Shown here: piece by piece, positions 1-5,980 of the stretch
How positions within the stretch are numbered: position 1 is the stretch's first letter
How the letters are laid out: every line of letters starts with the position of its first letter
Source: an uncultured Blautia sp.
GTDB taxonomy: Bacteria; Bacillota; Clostridia; Lachnospirales; Lachnospiraceae
DNA length: 8,528 nucleotides
Assembly: GCA_945872375.1 (NCBI GenBank)
Contig: CAMBYR010000076.1
Location: 1-8,528 of the forward strand
Reading direction: 5' to 3'
Notes under the pieces: model-generated
The model's database searches: none
Told to the model about the DNA's origin: nothing
Seen by the model: only the letters and a program-made list of their open reading frames with translations
Translations under genes and position numbers: made by a program

Positions 1-266
1 TGGAGATCCGGGACGGAAAGGTTTATATTGACGGAAGCGAGACCCCTCTGAAGGACGATTTTATTCTGGGTACCCCGCAGGGAAATTTCGGCCCCTATGA
101 GGTTCCGGAGGACTGCTATTTCATGCTCGGGGACAATCGCCAGAACTCCAAGGATTCCAGATACTGGAACAACAAATTTGTCCGGTTTGACCAGATCGTG
201 GGCAAGGCTGTGATCCGATACTTCCCGTCCATCAAGCTTCTGACGAACGATGTGGAGAAGGAGTAG
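1..266 (+). CDS. lepB: Signal peptidase I, C-terminal part (5' end outside window)
   Basis: This is the last 87 codons of a type I (S26) signal peptidase, read in the frame beginning at base 3 and ending at TAG 264-266. The enzyme cleaves signal peptides from exported proteins on the outer face of the cytoplasmic membrane, using a Ser/Lys dyad. The visible part contains the conserved box E, GDNRQNSKDSR, starting at base 129. It is preceded by the usual V-P-x-x-x-Y-F-M-L lead-in and followed by V-x-F-D-x-I-V-G-K-A, the typical C-terminal strand. The catalytic Ser (box B) and Lys (box D) lie upstream of the window and cannot be checked. The protein ends without a further membrane segment. The next gene begins 3 nt after the stop, and its ribosome binding site lies inside the last lepB codons, so the two are probably translated from one transcript. 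Confidence 0.93.
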   Translation, partial: EIRDGKVYIDGSETPLKDDFILGTPQGNFGPYEVPEDCYFMLGDNRQNSKDSRYWNNKFVRFDQIVGKAVIRYFPSIKLLTNDVEKE

Positions 267-269
267 CGT

Positions 270-803
270 ATGGCGGCCTGGAGCAGCAGAGGCCTGCGCG
301 GTTCCACCCTGGAAGAGCTGGTAAACAGGACCAATGAGCAATACCGGGAAAAGGAGCTGGCACTGATTCAGAAGATCCCTACTCCCATTACCCCGGTACG
401 GATGGACAAGGAGAACCGCCACATTACTCTGGCTTATTTTGAACAGCGCAGTACGGTAGACTATATCGGAGCAGTGCAGGGGATCCCTGTCTGCTTCGAT
501 GCAAAGGAATGCAGTACCGATACCTTTCCTCTCAGCAATATTCATCCTCATCAGGTGGAGTTTATGAAGGCGTTTGAGAGACAGGGAGGCATTGCATTCT
601 TTCTTTTATTTTTCAGCTCCGAGGATCTGTTTTATTATCTGCCGCTGCGGGATCTTCTCTGTTTCTGGAGCAGGATGGAACATGGAGGAAGAAAGAGCTT
701 TCGCAGGGAAGAACTGGATGACGGATATTACCTGAAAGGAAAAAACGGATTTCTCATTCCCTATCTGGACGGGATTCAGAGGGATCTTGAAAATCGGGAT
801 TGA
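270..803 (+). CDS. recU: Holliday junction resolvase RecU
   Basis: This 177-residue protein is a RecU-family endonuclease, which cuts four-way DNA junctions during recombination and repair and assists chromosome segregation in Firmicutes. The fold is PD-(D/E)xK nuclease-like. The active-site cluster is visible as Asp64 in T-V-D-Y-I-G and Asp77-Ala-Lys79 in F-D-A-K-E, followed by S-T. These match the Asp, Glu and Lys metal-binding residues known in Bacillus RecU, with Asp in place of Glu at the middle position. The N-terminus (R-G-L-R-G, then E-E-L-V-N-R-T-N) matches the usual start of the core domain. The protein is about 30 residues shorter than B. subtilis RecU, mainly at the N-terminus. 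AAGGAG at 258-263, 6 nt before ATG 270, supports the start. In many Firmicutes recU sits beside a penicillin-binding protein gene, but here it follows lepB. Its stop codon lies inside the -35 box of the next promoter. Confidence 0.93.
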   Translation: MAAWSSRGLRGSTLEELVNRTNEQYREKELALIQKIPTPITPVRMDKENRHITLAYFEQRSTVDYIGAVQGIPVCFDAKECSTDTFPLSNIHPHQVEFMKAFERQGGIAFFLLFFSSEDLFYYLPLRDLLCFWSRMEHGGRKSFRREELDDGYYLKGKNGFLIPYLDGIQRDLENRD

Positions 804-828
804 CAAGCATCTCTGAATTCTATATAAT
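800..828 (+). promoter_or_regulatory. Consensus sigma-A promoter of the his operon
   Basis: A perfect housekeeping promoter: TTGACA at 800-805, a 17-bp spacer, then TATAAT at 823-828. Transcription would begin near 835, giving an untranslated leader of about 100 nt before hisZ. The -35 box contains the TGA stop of recU (801-803), so recU and the his genes are separate units unless transcription reads through. No terminator hairpin is visible between recU and this promoter. A promoter this close to consensus would be strong unless repressed, which fits the operator-like palindrome just downstream. Confidence 0.9.
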
Positions 829-847
829 ATCACTTGATTTTGCGTAG

Positions 848-865
848 TAGCATGTTAGCATGATA
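848..865 (+). promoter_or_regulatory. Candidate TrpR-family (HisR/YerC-type) operator
   Basis: The site TAGCATGTTAGCATGATA begins about 13 nt after the predicted transcription start. It contains two CATG cores whose starts are 8 bp apart, and the whole 18 bp is an imperfect palindrome with 7 of 9 pairs matching. The E. coli Trp repressor operator has the same geometry: two CTAG cores with 8-bp start-to-start spacing (CTAGTTAACTAG, compared with CATGTTAGCATG here). Firmicutes are known to have a TrpR-like regulator of histidine genes (YerC/HisR), so this is a reasonable operator. The match to that factor's real motif is inference from geometry, not a motif search. The regulator gene is not in the window. 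Confidence 0.5.
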
Positions 866-872
866 AAGTGTA

Positions 873-899
873 CGCCTGCGGAAAATAGAGAAGCAGGTG
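873..899 (+). promoter_or_regulatory. Leader hairpin upstream of hisZ
   Basis: In the transcribed leader, CGCCTGC (873-879) can pair with GCAGGTG (893-899), giving a 7-bp stem with one G-U pair and a 13-nt loop. No run of U follows, so it is not an intrinsic terminator. There is no histidine-rich leader peptide and no T-box signature, so no classical attenuator is seen. The hairpin ends 25 nt before the hisZ ribosome binding site. It may affect mRNA stability or translation, or be incidental. Confidence 0.3.
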
Positions 900-937
900 C
901 TTATGGGTCTGCAGAAGCTGGATGAGGAGGAAAAAAT

Positions 938-2059
938 ATGCAGCGTATTTTTCATACCCCCGAAGGAGTGCGGGATATTTACAACGGAGAGTGTACCCAG
1001 AAGGGAAAGCTCCAGAAAAAGATCAGAAAGATTTTTCACAGCTATGGCTATGAGGATATAGAAACACCAACCTTTGAATATTTTGAAGTGTTCAGCAGAG
1101 AAGTCGGAACGGTTCCTTCCAGAGAATTATATAAGTTCTTTGACAGGGAAGGCAACACGCTTGTGCTTCGTCCGGACTTTACGCCTTCTGTGGCGCGGGC
1201 CTGTGCCGCCTATTTTTCACCGGATAAGGAAGTGGTGAGACTTTGCTATGCGGGAAATGCTTTTGTAAATAATTCGGCTTATCAGGGGCGGTTGAAAGAG
1301 ACGACACAGATGGGCGTGGAGCGTTATGGGGATGAGTCTGCGGATGCGGATGCAGAGCTTCTTGCCATGACGGTGGAATGCCTGAAATCGGCAGGACTTG
1401 AGGAATTTCAGGTCAGCGTGGGGCAGGGCAGCTATTTTAAGGCGCTGGTGGAGGAAGCCGGGCTGGACGAGGATGCCAGAGAGAACCTGCGATCCCTGAT
1501 TTCCGAAAAGAATTATTTCGGCGTGGAGGATCTTGTGAAAAAAGAACAGATCTCGCCGAAGCTTGCGGCTGTTCTGATGGAGCTGCCCCAGCTTTTTGGG
1601 TCGAGGGAGGTGCTGGAGCGTGCCAGAGAGCTGACTTCCAATCCGGAGGCTTTAAAGGCGGTTGCAAGATTGGAGGAAATCTACGAAATTCTGAAGCTTT
1701 ACGGATGTGAAAAGTATATCAGCTTTGATTTCGGTATGGTCAGCAAGATCCGTTATTATACAGGAATTATTTTCCAGGCCTATACCTACGGTACCGGAGA
1801 GCCGCTGATCAGGGGCGGACGTTATGATAAACTGATGCAGCATTTCGGAAAACCGGCGCCTGCCACAGGTTTTGTCATTGTGGTGGACAGCCTTCTGACG
1901 GCTCTTTCCAGACAGAAGATCCGTATGGAGGAGACAGAGCCGACGGTCATGATCACCTATACCCGCGGGGAACGGGAACAGGCTATCCGGCAGGCGGCAG
2001 AGCTTCGGAAGGAAGGAAAGCATGTGGCACTGAAGCTTGAGGAGGATACAGAACAATGA
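938..2059 (+). CDS. hisZ: ATP phosphoribosyltransferase regulatory subunit HisZ
   Basis: HisZ is a catalytically inactive paralogue of histidyl-tRNA synthetase that binds short-form HisG to form the active, histidine-inhibited first enzyme of the pathway. The 373-residue protein shows the class II synthetase fold. It begins F-H-T-P-E-G-V-R-D-I (residues 5-14). A motif-2-like stretch with L-R-P-D-F-T-P-S-V-A-R lies at 77-87. The C-terminal core has R-Y-Y-T-G-I-I-F at 272-279 and R-G-G-R-Y-D-K-L at 292-299, followed by A-T-G-F. The full HisRS anticodon-binding domain is absent. Only about 45 residues with one beta-alpha-beta-like unit follow residue 328, which separates HisZ from HisRS. AGGAGG at 925-930, 7 nt before ATG 938, fixes the start. 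The stop overlaps the hisG start as ATGA, so the two partner subunits are translationally coupled. Confidence 0.95.
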   Translation: MQRIFHTPEGVRDIYNGECTQKGKLQKKIRKIFHSYGYEDIETPTFEYFEVFSREVGTVPSRELYKFFDREGNTLVLRPDFTPSVARACAAYFSPDKEVVRLCYAGNAFVNNSAYQGRLKETTQMGVERYGDESADADAELLAMTVECLKSAGLEEFQVSVGQGSYFKALVEEAGLDEDARENLRSLISEKNYFGVEDLVKKEQISPKLAAVLMELPQLFGSREVLERARELTSNPEALKAVARLEEIYEILKLYGCEKYISFDFGMVSKIRYYTGIIFQAYTYGTGEPLIRGGRYDKLMQHFGKPAPATGFVIVVDSLLTALSRQKIRMEETEPTVMITYTRGEREQAIRQAAELRKEGKHVALKLEEDTEQ

Positions 2060-2709
2060 GATATCTGACATTTGCCCTGACAAAGGGAAGACTTGCCAGC
2101 AAAACCCTGGATCTTTTAGAACAGGTGGGAATTACCTGTGAGGAAATGCGGGATAAAAATTCCAGAAAACTGATTTTTGTCAATGAAGAACTGAAACTGA
2201 AATTTTTCCTTGCAAAGGGTCCGGATGTTCCGACTTATGTGGAATATGGTGCGGCGGACATCGGTGTTGTGGGAAAAGACACGATCATGGAAGAGGGACG
2301 CAAGCTTTACGAGGTTATGGATCTGGGCTTTGGCGCATGCAGGATGTGTGTCTGCGGTCCGGAAAGTGCCCGTGAGCTGCTTCATAATAACCAGCTGATC
2401 CGTGTGGCTACCAAATATCCGAATATTGCAAAGGATTATTTCTATAATAAAAAGCATCAGACCGTGGAGATCATCAAGCTGAACGGCTCCATCGAACTGG
2501 CTCCTATTGTGGGCCTTTCCGAAGTGATCGTGGATATCGTGGAAACCGGCTCCACTCTTCGGGAAAACGGTCTTGTGGTTCTGGAGGAGGTTTGTCCTCT
2601 TTCTGCCAGAATGGTGGTGAATCAGGTCAGTATGAAGATGGAAGACGAGCGGATCCGGAAGCTGATCTCCATGCTTCGGAATGTTGTTTCAGAGGGTACT
2701 TCCCACTGA
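2056..2709 (+). CDS. hisG: ATP phosphoribosyltransferase, short form HisG
   Basis: This enzyme catalyses the committed step of histidine synthesis, joining ATP and PRPP to phosphoribosyl-ATP. The 217-residue length marks the short (HisGS) form, which lacks the C-terminal ACT-like regulatory domain and depends on HisZ, encoded immediately upstream. Visible signatures are the N-terminal L-T-K-G-R-L (residues 8-13), Y-G-A-A-D-I-G-V-V-G-K-D (64-75), K-Y-P-N-I-A (120-125), and the PRPP-binding loop D-I-V-E-T-G-S-T-L-R-E-N-G-L (160-173). ATG 2056 lies inside the ATGA overlap with hisZ, and the GGAGG at 2040-2044 in the end of hisZ can serve as ribosome binding site. A 44-nt gap with no hairpin leads to hisD. 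Confidence 0.96.
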   Translation: MRYLTFALTKGRLASKTLDLLEQVGITCEEMRDKNSRKLIFVNEELKLKFFLAKGPDVPTYVEYGAADIGVVGKDTIMEEGRKLYEVMDLGFGACRMCVCGPESARELLHNNQLIRVATKYPNIAKDYFYNKKHQTVEIIKLNGSIELAPIVGLSEVIVDIVETGSTLRENGLVVLEEVCPLSARMVVNQVSMKMEDERIRKLISMLRNVVSEGTSH

Positions 2710-2753
2710 TACATTGCTGATCTGCAGAATATTTTTTCGGAAGGGATGAAATT

Positions 2754-4067
2754 ATGCGTAAAGTAACGCTTACAAAAGAAAGTACAAAGGGAATTCTGGA
2801 GAATCTGCTGAAAAGAAGCCCCAATCAGTATGGAACCTTTGAGGCTTCGGTAGCAGAGATTCTTGCCAGAGTGAAAAACGGCGGTGACGCGGAGCTGTTT
2901 GCCTGCACCAGAGAATTTGACAGGGCAGAGATCACGGCAGAGACCGTCAGAGTTACGGAGGCGGAGATTCAGGAGGCATATACACAGGTGGATGAAGCTC
3001 TCGTGGATGTGATCCGCAAGGCTCTGGTAAACATCAGAAGTTTTCATGAAAAACAGCGCCAGAATAGCTGGTTTACCAGCGAAACAAACGGTACCATGCT
3101 TGGACAGAAGATTACTCCTCTTGCCAGAGTGGGTGTCTATGTGCCGGGCGGAAAGGCGGTTTATCCGTCTTCGGTGCTGATGAATGTGGTTCCTGCAAAG
3201 GTTGCGGGCGTGGAGCAGATCGTCATGACCACTCCTCCGGGAAAGGATGGAAAGGTCAATCCGGCCACTCTGGTGGCAGCCAATGAGGCTGGTGTGGATG
3301 TGATCTACAAGGCAGGAGGCGCGCAGGCCATTGCCGCTCTCGCCTATGGTACGGAAAGCATTCCAAAGGTGGACAAGATCGTTGGCCCGGGTAATATTTT
3401 TGTGGCCCTTGCGAAGAAAGCGGTATACGGCCATGTCAGCATCGACTCCATCGCAGGTCCCAGTGAAATCCTGGTTCTGGCAGACGAAACCGCAAATCCC
3501 CGTTATGTGGCGGCGGATCTTTTGTCCCAGGCAGAGCATGATGAACTGGCGTCGGCCATTCTCATCACTACAAGCAGGGAGCTTGCCGATGCTGTGGACC
3601 TTGAGGTAAAGGGATTTACGGAAAAGCTTTCCAGAAAAGAGATCATAGAAAAATCGCTGGATAATTTCGGATACATTCTGATCGCGGAAACCATGGATGA
3701 GGCCATTGCCGCTGCCAATGAAATTGCTTCCGAGCATATGGAAATCGTCACGGCCAATCCTTTTGAAGTGATGATGAAGGTGAAAAATGCCGGTGCGATC
3801 TTTATCGGAGAGTACAGCTCTGAGCCTCTGGGGGATTATTTTGCCGGACCGAATCACATTCTTCCGACAAACGGAACAGCCAAATTCTTTTCACCGCTCT
3901 CCGTCGATGATTTTGTGAAGAAATCCAGTATCATCTATTATTCCAGAGAGGCATTGAAAAAGATTCATAAGGATATCGAGCAGTTTGCCGCTTCCGAGCA
4001 GCTTACGGCACATGCCAATTCCATTGCCGTTCGTTTTGAGGGCGAGGAGGAACAGGAGGAATCATGA
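2754..4067 (+). CDS. hisD: Histidinol dehydrogenase HisD
   Basis: HisD is a zinc enzyme that oxidises L-histidinol to L-histidine in two NAD-dependent steps, the last reactions of the pathway. The 437-residue protein is full length. The residues known from E. coli HisD are all present at nearly the same numbers. Zinc ligands are Gln259 and His262 in S-Q-A-E-H-D, Asp361 in G-D-Y, and His420 in T-A-H-A. The catalytic pair is Glu327-His328 in S-E-H-M-E. The V-G-V-Y-V-P-G-G segment (126-133) and V-G-P-G-N (210-214) are also family hallmarks. A purine-rich GGAAGGG (2739-2745) precedes ATG 2754. The stop overlaps the hisB start (ATGA). The C-terminus ends in an acidic tail encoded by the purine-rich DNA that also supplies the hisB ribosome binding site. 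Confidence 0.97.
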   Translation: MRKVTLTKESTKGILENLLKRSPNQYGTFEASVAEILARVKNGGDAELFACTREFDRAEITAETVRVTEAEIQEAYTQVDEALVDVIRKALVNIRSFHEKQRQNSWFTSETNGTMLGQKITPLARVGVYVPGGKAVYPSSVLMNVVPAKVAGVEQIVMTTPPGKDGKVNPATLVAANEAGVDVIYKAGGAQAIAALAYGTESIPKVDKIVGPGNIFVALAKKAVYGHVSIDSIAGPSEILVLADETANPRYVAADLLSQAEHDELASAILITTSRELADAVDLEVKGFTEKLSRKEIIEKSLDNFGYILIAETMDEAIAAANEIASEHMEIVTANPFEVMMKVKNAGAIFIGEYSSEPLGDYFAGPNHILPTNGTAKFFSPLSVDDFVKKSSIIYYSREALKKIHKDIEQFAASEQLTAHANSIAVRFEGEEEQEES

Positions 4068-4651
4068 AACGGGAAGCGACTGTGGAACGCAATACAAAAG
4101 AAACGGAAATCAAGCTGAAGCTGAACCTGGACGGAACCGGATATTCCGATATTGCGACAGGGGTAGGTTTTTTCGACCATATGCTGGATGGCTTTGCCAG
4201 ACACGGTTTTTTTGATCTCTGTGTCCGGGTGCATGGCGATCTCGAGGTGGATGATCATCATACCATTGAAGATACGGGAATCGTTCTGGGTACTGCCATC
4301 AAAGAGGCAGCAGGGGATAAAAAGGGCATCCGCCGTTTTGGAAGCTGTATCCTGCCTATGGATGAATCTCTGGTGCTCTGTGCCGTGGATTTATCCGGAC
4401 GCCCGTATTTTTCCTGGGATGCGGAATTTACCACGGATAAGATCGGAGATATGTCCACGGAGATGGTAAAGGAGTTTTTCTATGCGATTTCCTATACCTG
4501 CGGGATGAACCTTCATATAAAGGTTCTCTCCGGAGGAAATAATCATCATGTGGCGGAGGCAATGTTTAAAAGCTTTGCCAAGGCGCTGGATGAAGCGGTG
4601 TCTTTTGACCCGAGAATTACGGACGTGCTTTCTACAAAAGGCAGTCTTTGA
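4064..4651 (+). CDS. hisB: Imidazoleglycerol-phosphate dehydratase HisB (monofunctional)
   Basis: This enzyme dehydrates imidazoleglycerol phosphate to imidazoleacetol phosphate using a di-manganese centre in a large oligomer. The 195-residue protein is the monofunctional form, without the histidinol-phosphatase domain found fused in enterobacteria. Metal-binding signatures are F-F-D-H-M-L (36-41), D-D-H-H-T-I-E-D-T-G (63-72) and G-N-N-H-H-V-A-E-A (158-166). ATG 4064 overlaps the hisD stop by ATGA, with AGGAGG just upstream at 4053-4058. No histidinol-phosphate phosphatase gene is visible in the window, so that step must be supplied from elsewhere. Confidence 0.96.
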   Translation: MKREATVERNTKETEIKLKLNLDGTGYSDIATGVGFFDHMLDGFARHGFFDLCVRVHGDLEVDDHHTIEDTGIVLGTAIKEAAGDKKGIRRFGSCILPMDESLVLCAVDLSGRPYFSWDAEFTTDKIGDMSTEMVKEFFYAISYTCGMNLHIKVLSGGNNHHVAEAMFKSFAKALDEAVSFDPRITDVLSTKGSL

Positions 4652-4652
4652 T

Positions 4653-4658
4653 AAGGAG
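4653..4658 (+). promoter_or_regulatory. Ribosome binding site that sets the hisIE start
   Basis: AAGGAG lies 10 nt before ATG 4669. An in-frame TTG at 4648 would place this sequence inside the coding region and add seven residues (M-I-R-R-E-N-I) with no homology to HisF. The ATG at 4669 is therefore the better start. It also puts the HisF-like residues in register with known HisF numbering. Confidence 0.75.
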
Positions 4659-4668
4659 AGAAAACATC

Positions 4669-5952
4669 ATGTCAAATAAATTAATGATCCCCTGCCTTTA
4701 TATGCAGAAGGGCAGGGCAGTAACCGGGTTTGGACAGCGGAATCTGTTTGAAGACGGAGATGTGGAGCGTCTGGCCGGATTTTACAGTGATAACGGCGCA
4801 GATGAGCTTCTGGTATTCGATTTTTCTTCCGGCGATCAGGAACATGAATCCGCCATCGGAAAGATCAGGGATATCTGCGCGGCGTCGGAAATTCCGGTGA
4901 TCGCGGCCGGAAATATTAATCGCATGGAGGATGTCAAGAAGCTGATCTACGCCGGCTGTGCCAAAACAGTGCTGAATTTTTCCAAACAGGGAAATGTGGA
5001 GCTTCTGGAAGAGGTGTCCAAACGCTTCGGGAAAGATAAAATGATGGTCAGCATTTCTGACATTGATGAATTTACCGCAAACAGAGAACTGATTGAAACC
5101 TATGCAGGAGCTGTTCTGGCACTGGACAGTGTGCAGGATGCGATTGCGGCTGTTTCGTCTGTTCCGGTGATTCTTCATACAGATGAAAGCAGAAAGGAAG
5201 CGGTGCTTGATCTGATGGCATCTCCTTCGGTCAGCGGACTTTGCGGCTCCTATGTAAGTGCAGTGACTACGGAACTGCTGCCGTTTAAAGAGGAATGCCG
5301 CCGCCGTGGAATCGATGTCAATAATTATGAAAGCAGCATTGCATGGGAAGAGTTTAAGCTGAACAGCGACGGACTGATTCCGGTGGTGGTGCAGGATTAT
5401 AAGACGGACGAAGTGCTGATGGTGGCATACATGAATGAAGAGGCATTCCACACCACACTGAAAAGCGGAAAAATGACATACTGGAGCAGAAGCCGAAAGG
5501 AGCTCTGGACAAAGGGGCTGACCTCCGGCCATGTGCAGTATGTGAAATCGCTGACGCTTGACTGCGACAACGATACCATTCTTGCAAAGGTGGCGCAGGT
5601 GGGCGCTGCGTGCCATACAGGAAACAGAACCTGTTTCTTTAAAACGCTGATGAAGAAGGAGTACGATGATACCAATCCTCTTCGTGTTTTCCAGGATGTG
5701 TATGATGTGATCCTGGATCGGAAGGAGCATCCGAAGGAAGGATCCTATACCAATTATCTGTTTGATAAAGGAATTGATAAGATCCTCAAAAAGGTTGGAG
5801 AAGAGTGCACGGAAATCGTCATTGCCGCAAAAAATCCGGATAAAGAAGAGATTAAGTATGAGATTTCCGATTTCCTCTATCATGTGATGGTACTGATGGC
5901 GGAAAAGGGTGTTACCTGGGAGGAAATCACCAGAGAGCTTGCAAGACGCTGA
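4669..5952 (+). CDS. hisIE: HisIE with an N-terminal degenerate HisF-like domain
   Basis: This 427-residue protein has three parts. Residues 1 to about 218 resemble HisF, the cyclase half of imidazoleglycerol-phosphate synthase (P-C-L-Y-M-Q-K-G-R, then G-A-D-E-L-L-V-F-D). Residues about 226-327 are HisI (phosphoribosyl-AMP cyclohydrolase), with metal ligands in L-D-C-D-N-D-T-I (297-304) and C-H-T-G-N-R-T-C-F (315-323). Residues about 337-427 are HisE (phosphoribosyl-ATP pyrophosphatase), with V-G-E-E-C-T-E (376-382) and E-I-S-D-F-L-Y-H (398-405). HisE and HisI do steps 2 and 3, and both look intact. In the HisF-like part the two catalytic aspartates appear replaced: Tyr11 for Asp11 and Ser130 for Asp130. 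The glycine-rich phosphate loop reads A-G-N, and the region of the second barrel half holding D-R-D-G is missing. It is therefore probably inactive as a cyclase, with a structural or regulatory role by inference. It follows hisB by 17 nt. Confidence 0.92.
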   Translation: MSNKLMIPCLYMQKGRAVTGFGQRNLFEDGDVERLAGFYSDNGADELLVFDFSSGDQEHESAIGKIRDICAASEIPVIAAGNINRMEDVKKLIYAGCAKTVLNFSKQGNVELLEEVSKRFGKDKMMVSISDIDEFTANRELIETYAGAVLALDSVQDAIAAVSSVPVILHTDESRKEAVLDLMASPSVSGLCGSYVSAVTTELLPFKEECRRRGIDVNNYESSIAWEEFKLNSDGLIPVVVQDYKTDEVLMVAYMNEEAFHTTLKSGKMTYWSRSRKELWTKGLTSGHVQYVKSLTLDCDNDTILAKVAQVGAACHTGNRTCFFKTLMKKEYDDTNPLRVFQDVYDVILDRKEHPKEGSYTNYLFDKGIDKILKKVGEECTEIVIAAKNPDKEEIKYEISDFLYHVMVLMAEKGVTWEEITRELARR

Positions 5953-5980
5953 TGACGTTCTTGAAAAGGACACGGGATGT

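Noticed and set aside
835..937. T-box riboswitch or histidine attenuator in the his leader
   Set aside because: The leader is only about 100 nt. It has no T-box-like conserved sequence, no His-codon run and no hairpin followed by a U-tract.
903..1061. Small frame (about 52 codons) starting in the his leader and overlapping hisZ out of frame
   Set aside because: It has only a marginal ribosome binding site and no histidine run or recognisable features, and most of it lies inside hisZ. It is probably chance.
2622..3857. Open frame of 411 codons antisense to hisD
   Set aside because: It lies wholly opposite hisG/hisD, both clear genes with intact catalytic residues. Its translation is rich in His, Arg, Cys and Ser with no recognisable domain, and it has no good ribosome binding site. 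It is a shadow of biased codons.
4648..4668. TTG start extending hisIE by seven residues
   Set aside because: It would place the AAGGAG ribosome binding site inside the coding sequence and add residues outside the HisF alignment. ATG 4669 fits better.
4681..5973. Open frame of 430 codons antisense to hisIE
   Set aside because: It mirrors the full hisIE coding region, and its composition (His, Phe and Ile rich, no domain) is that of a complementary-strand artefact.
5909..5980. Upstream in-frame ATG for the S11 peptidase
   Set aside because: It would overlap hisIE by over 40 nt and add 24 polar residues before the basic membrane-anchor region. ATG 5981 has its own AAAGGA site.
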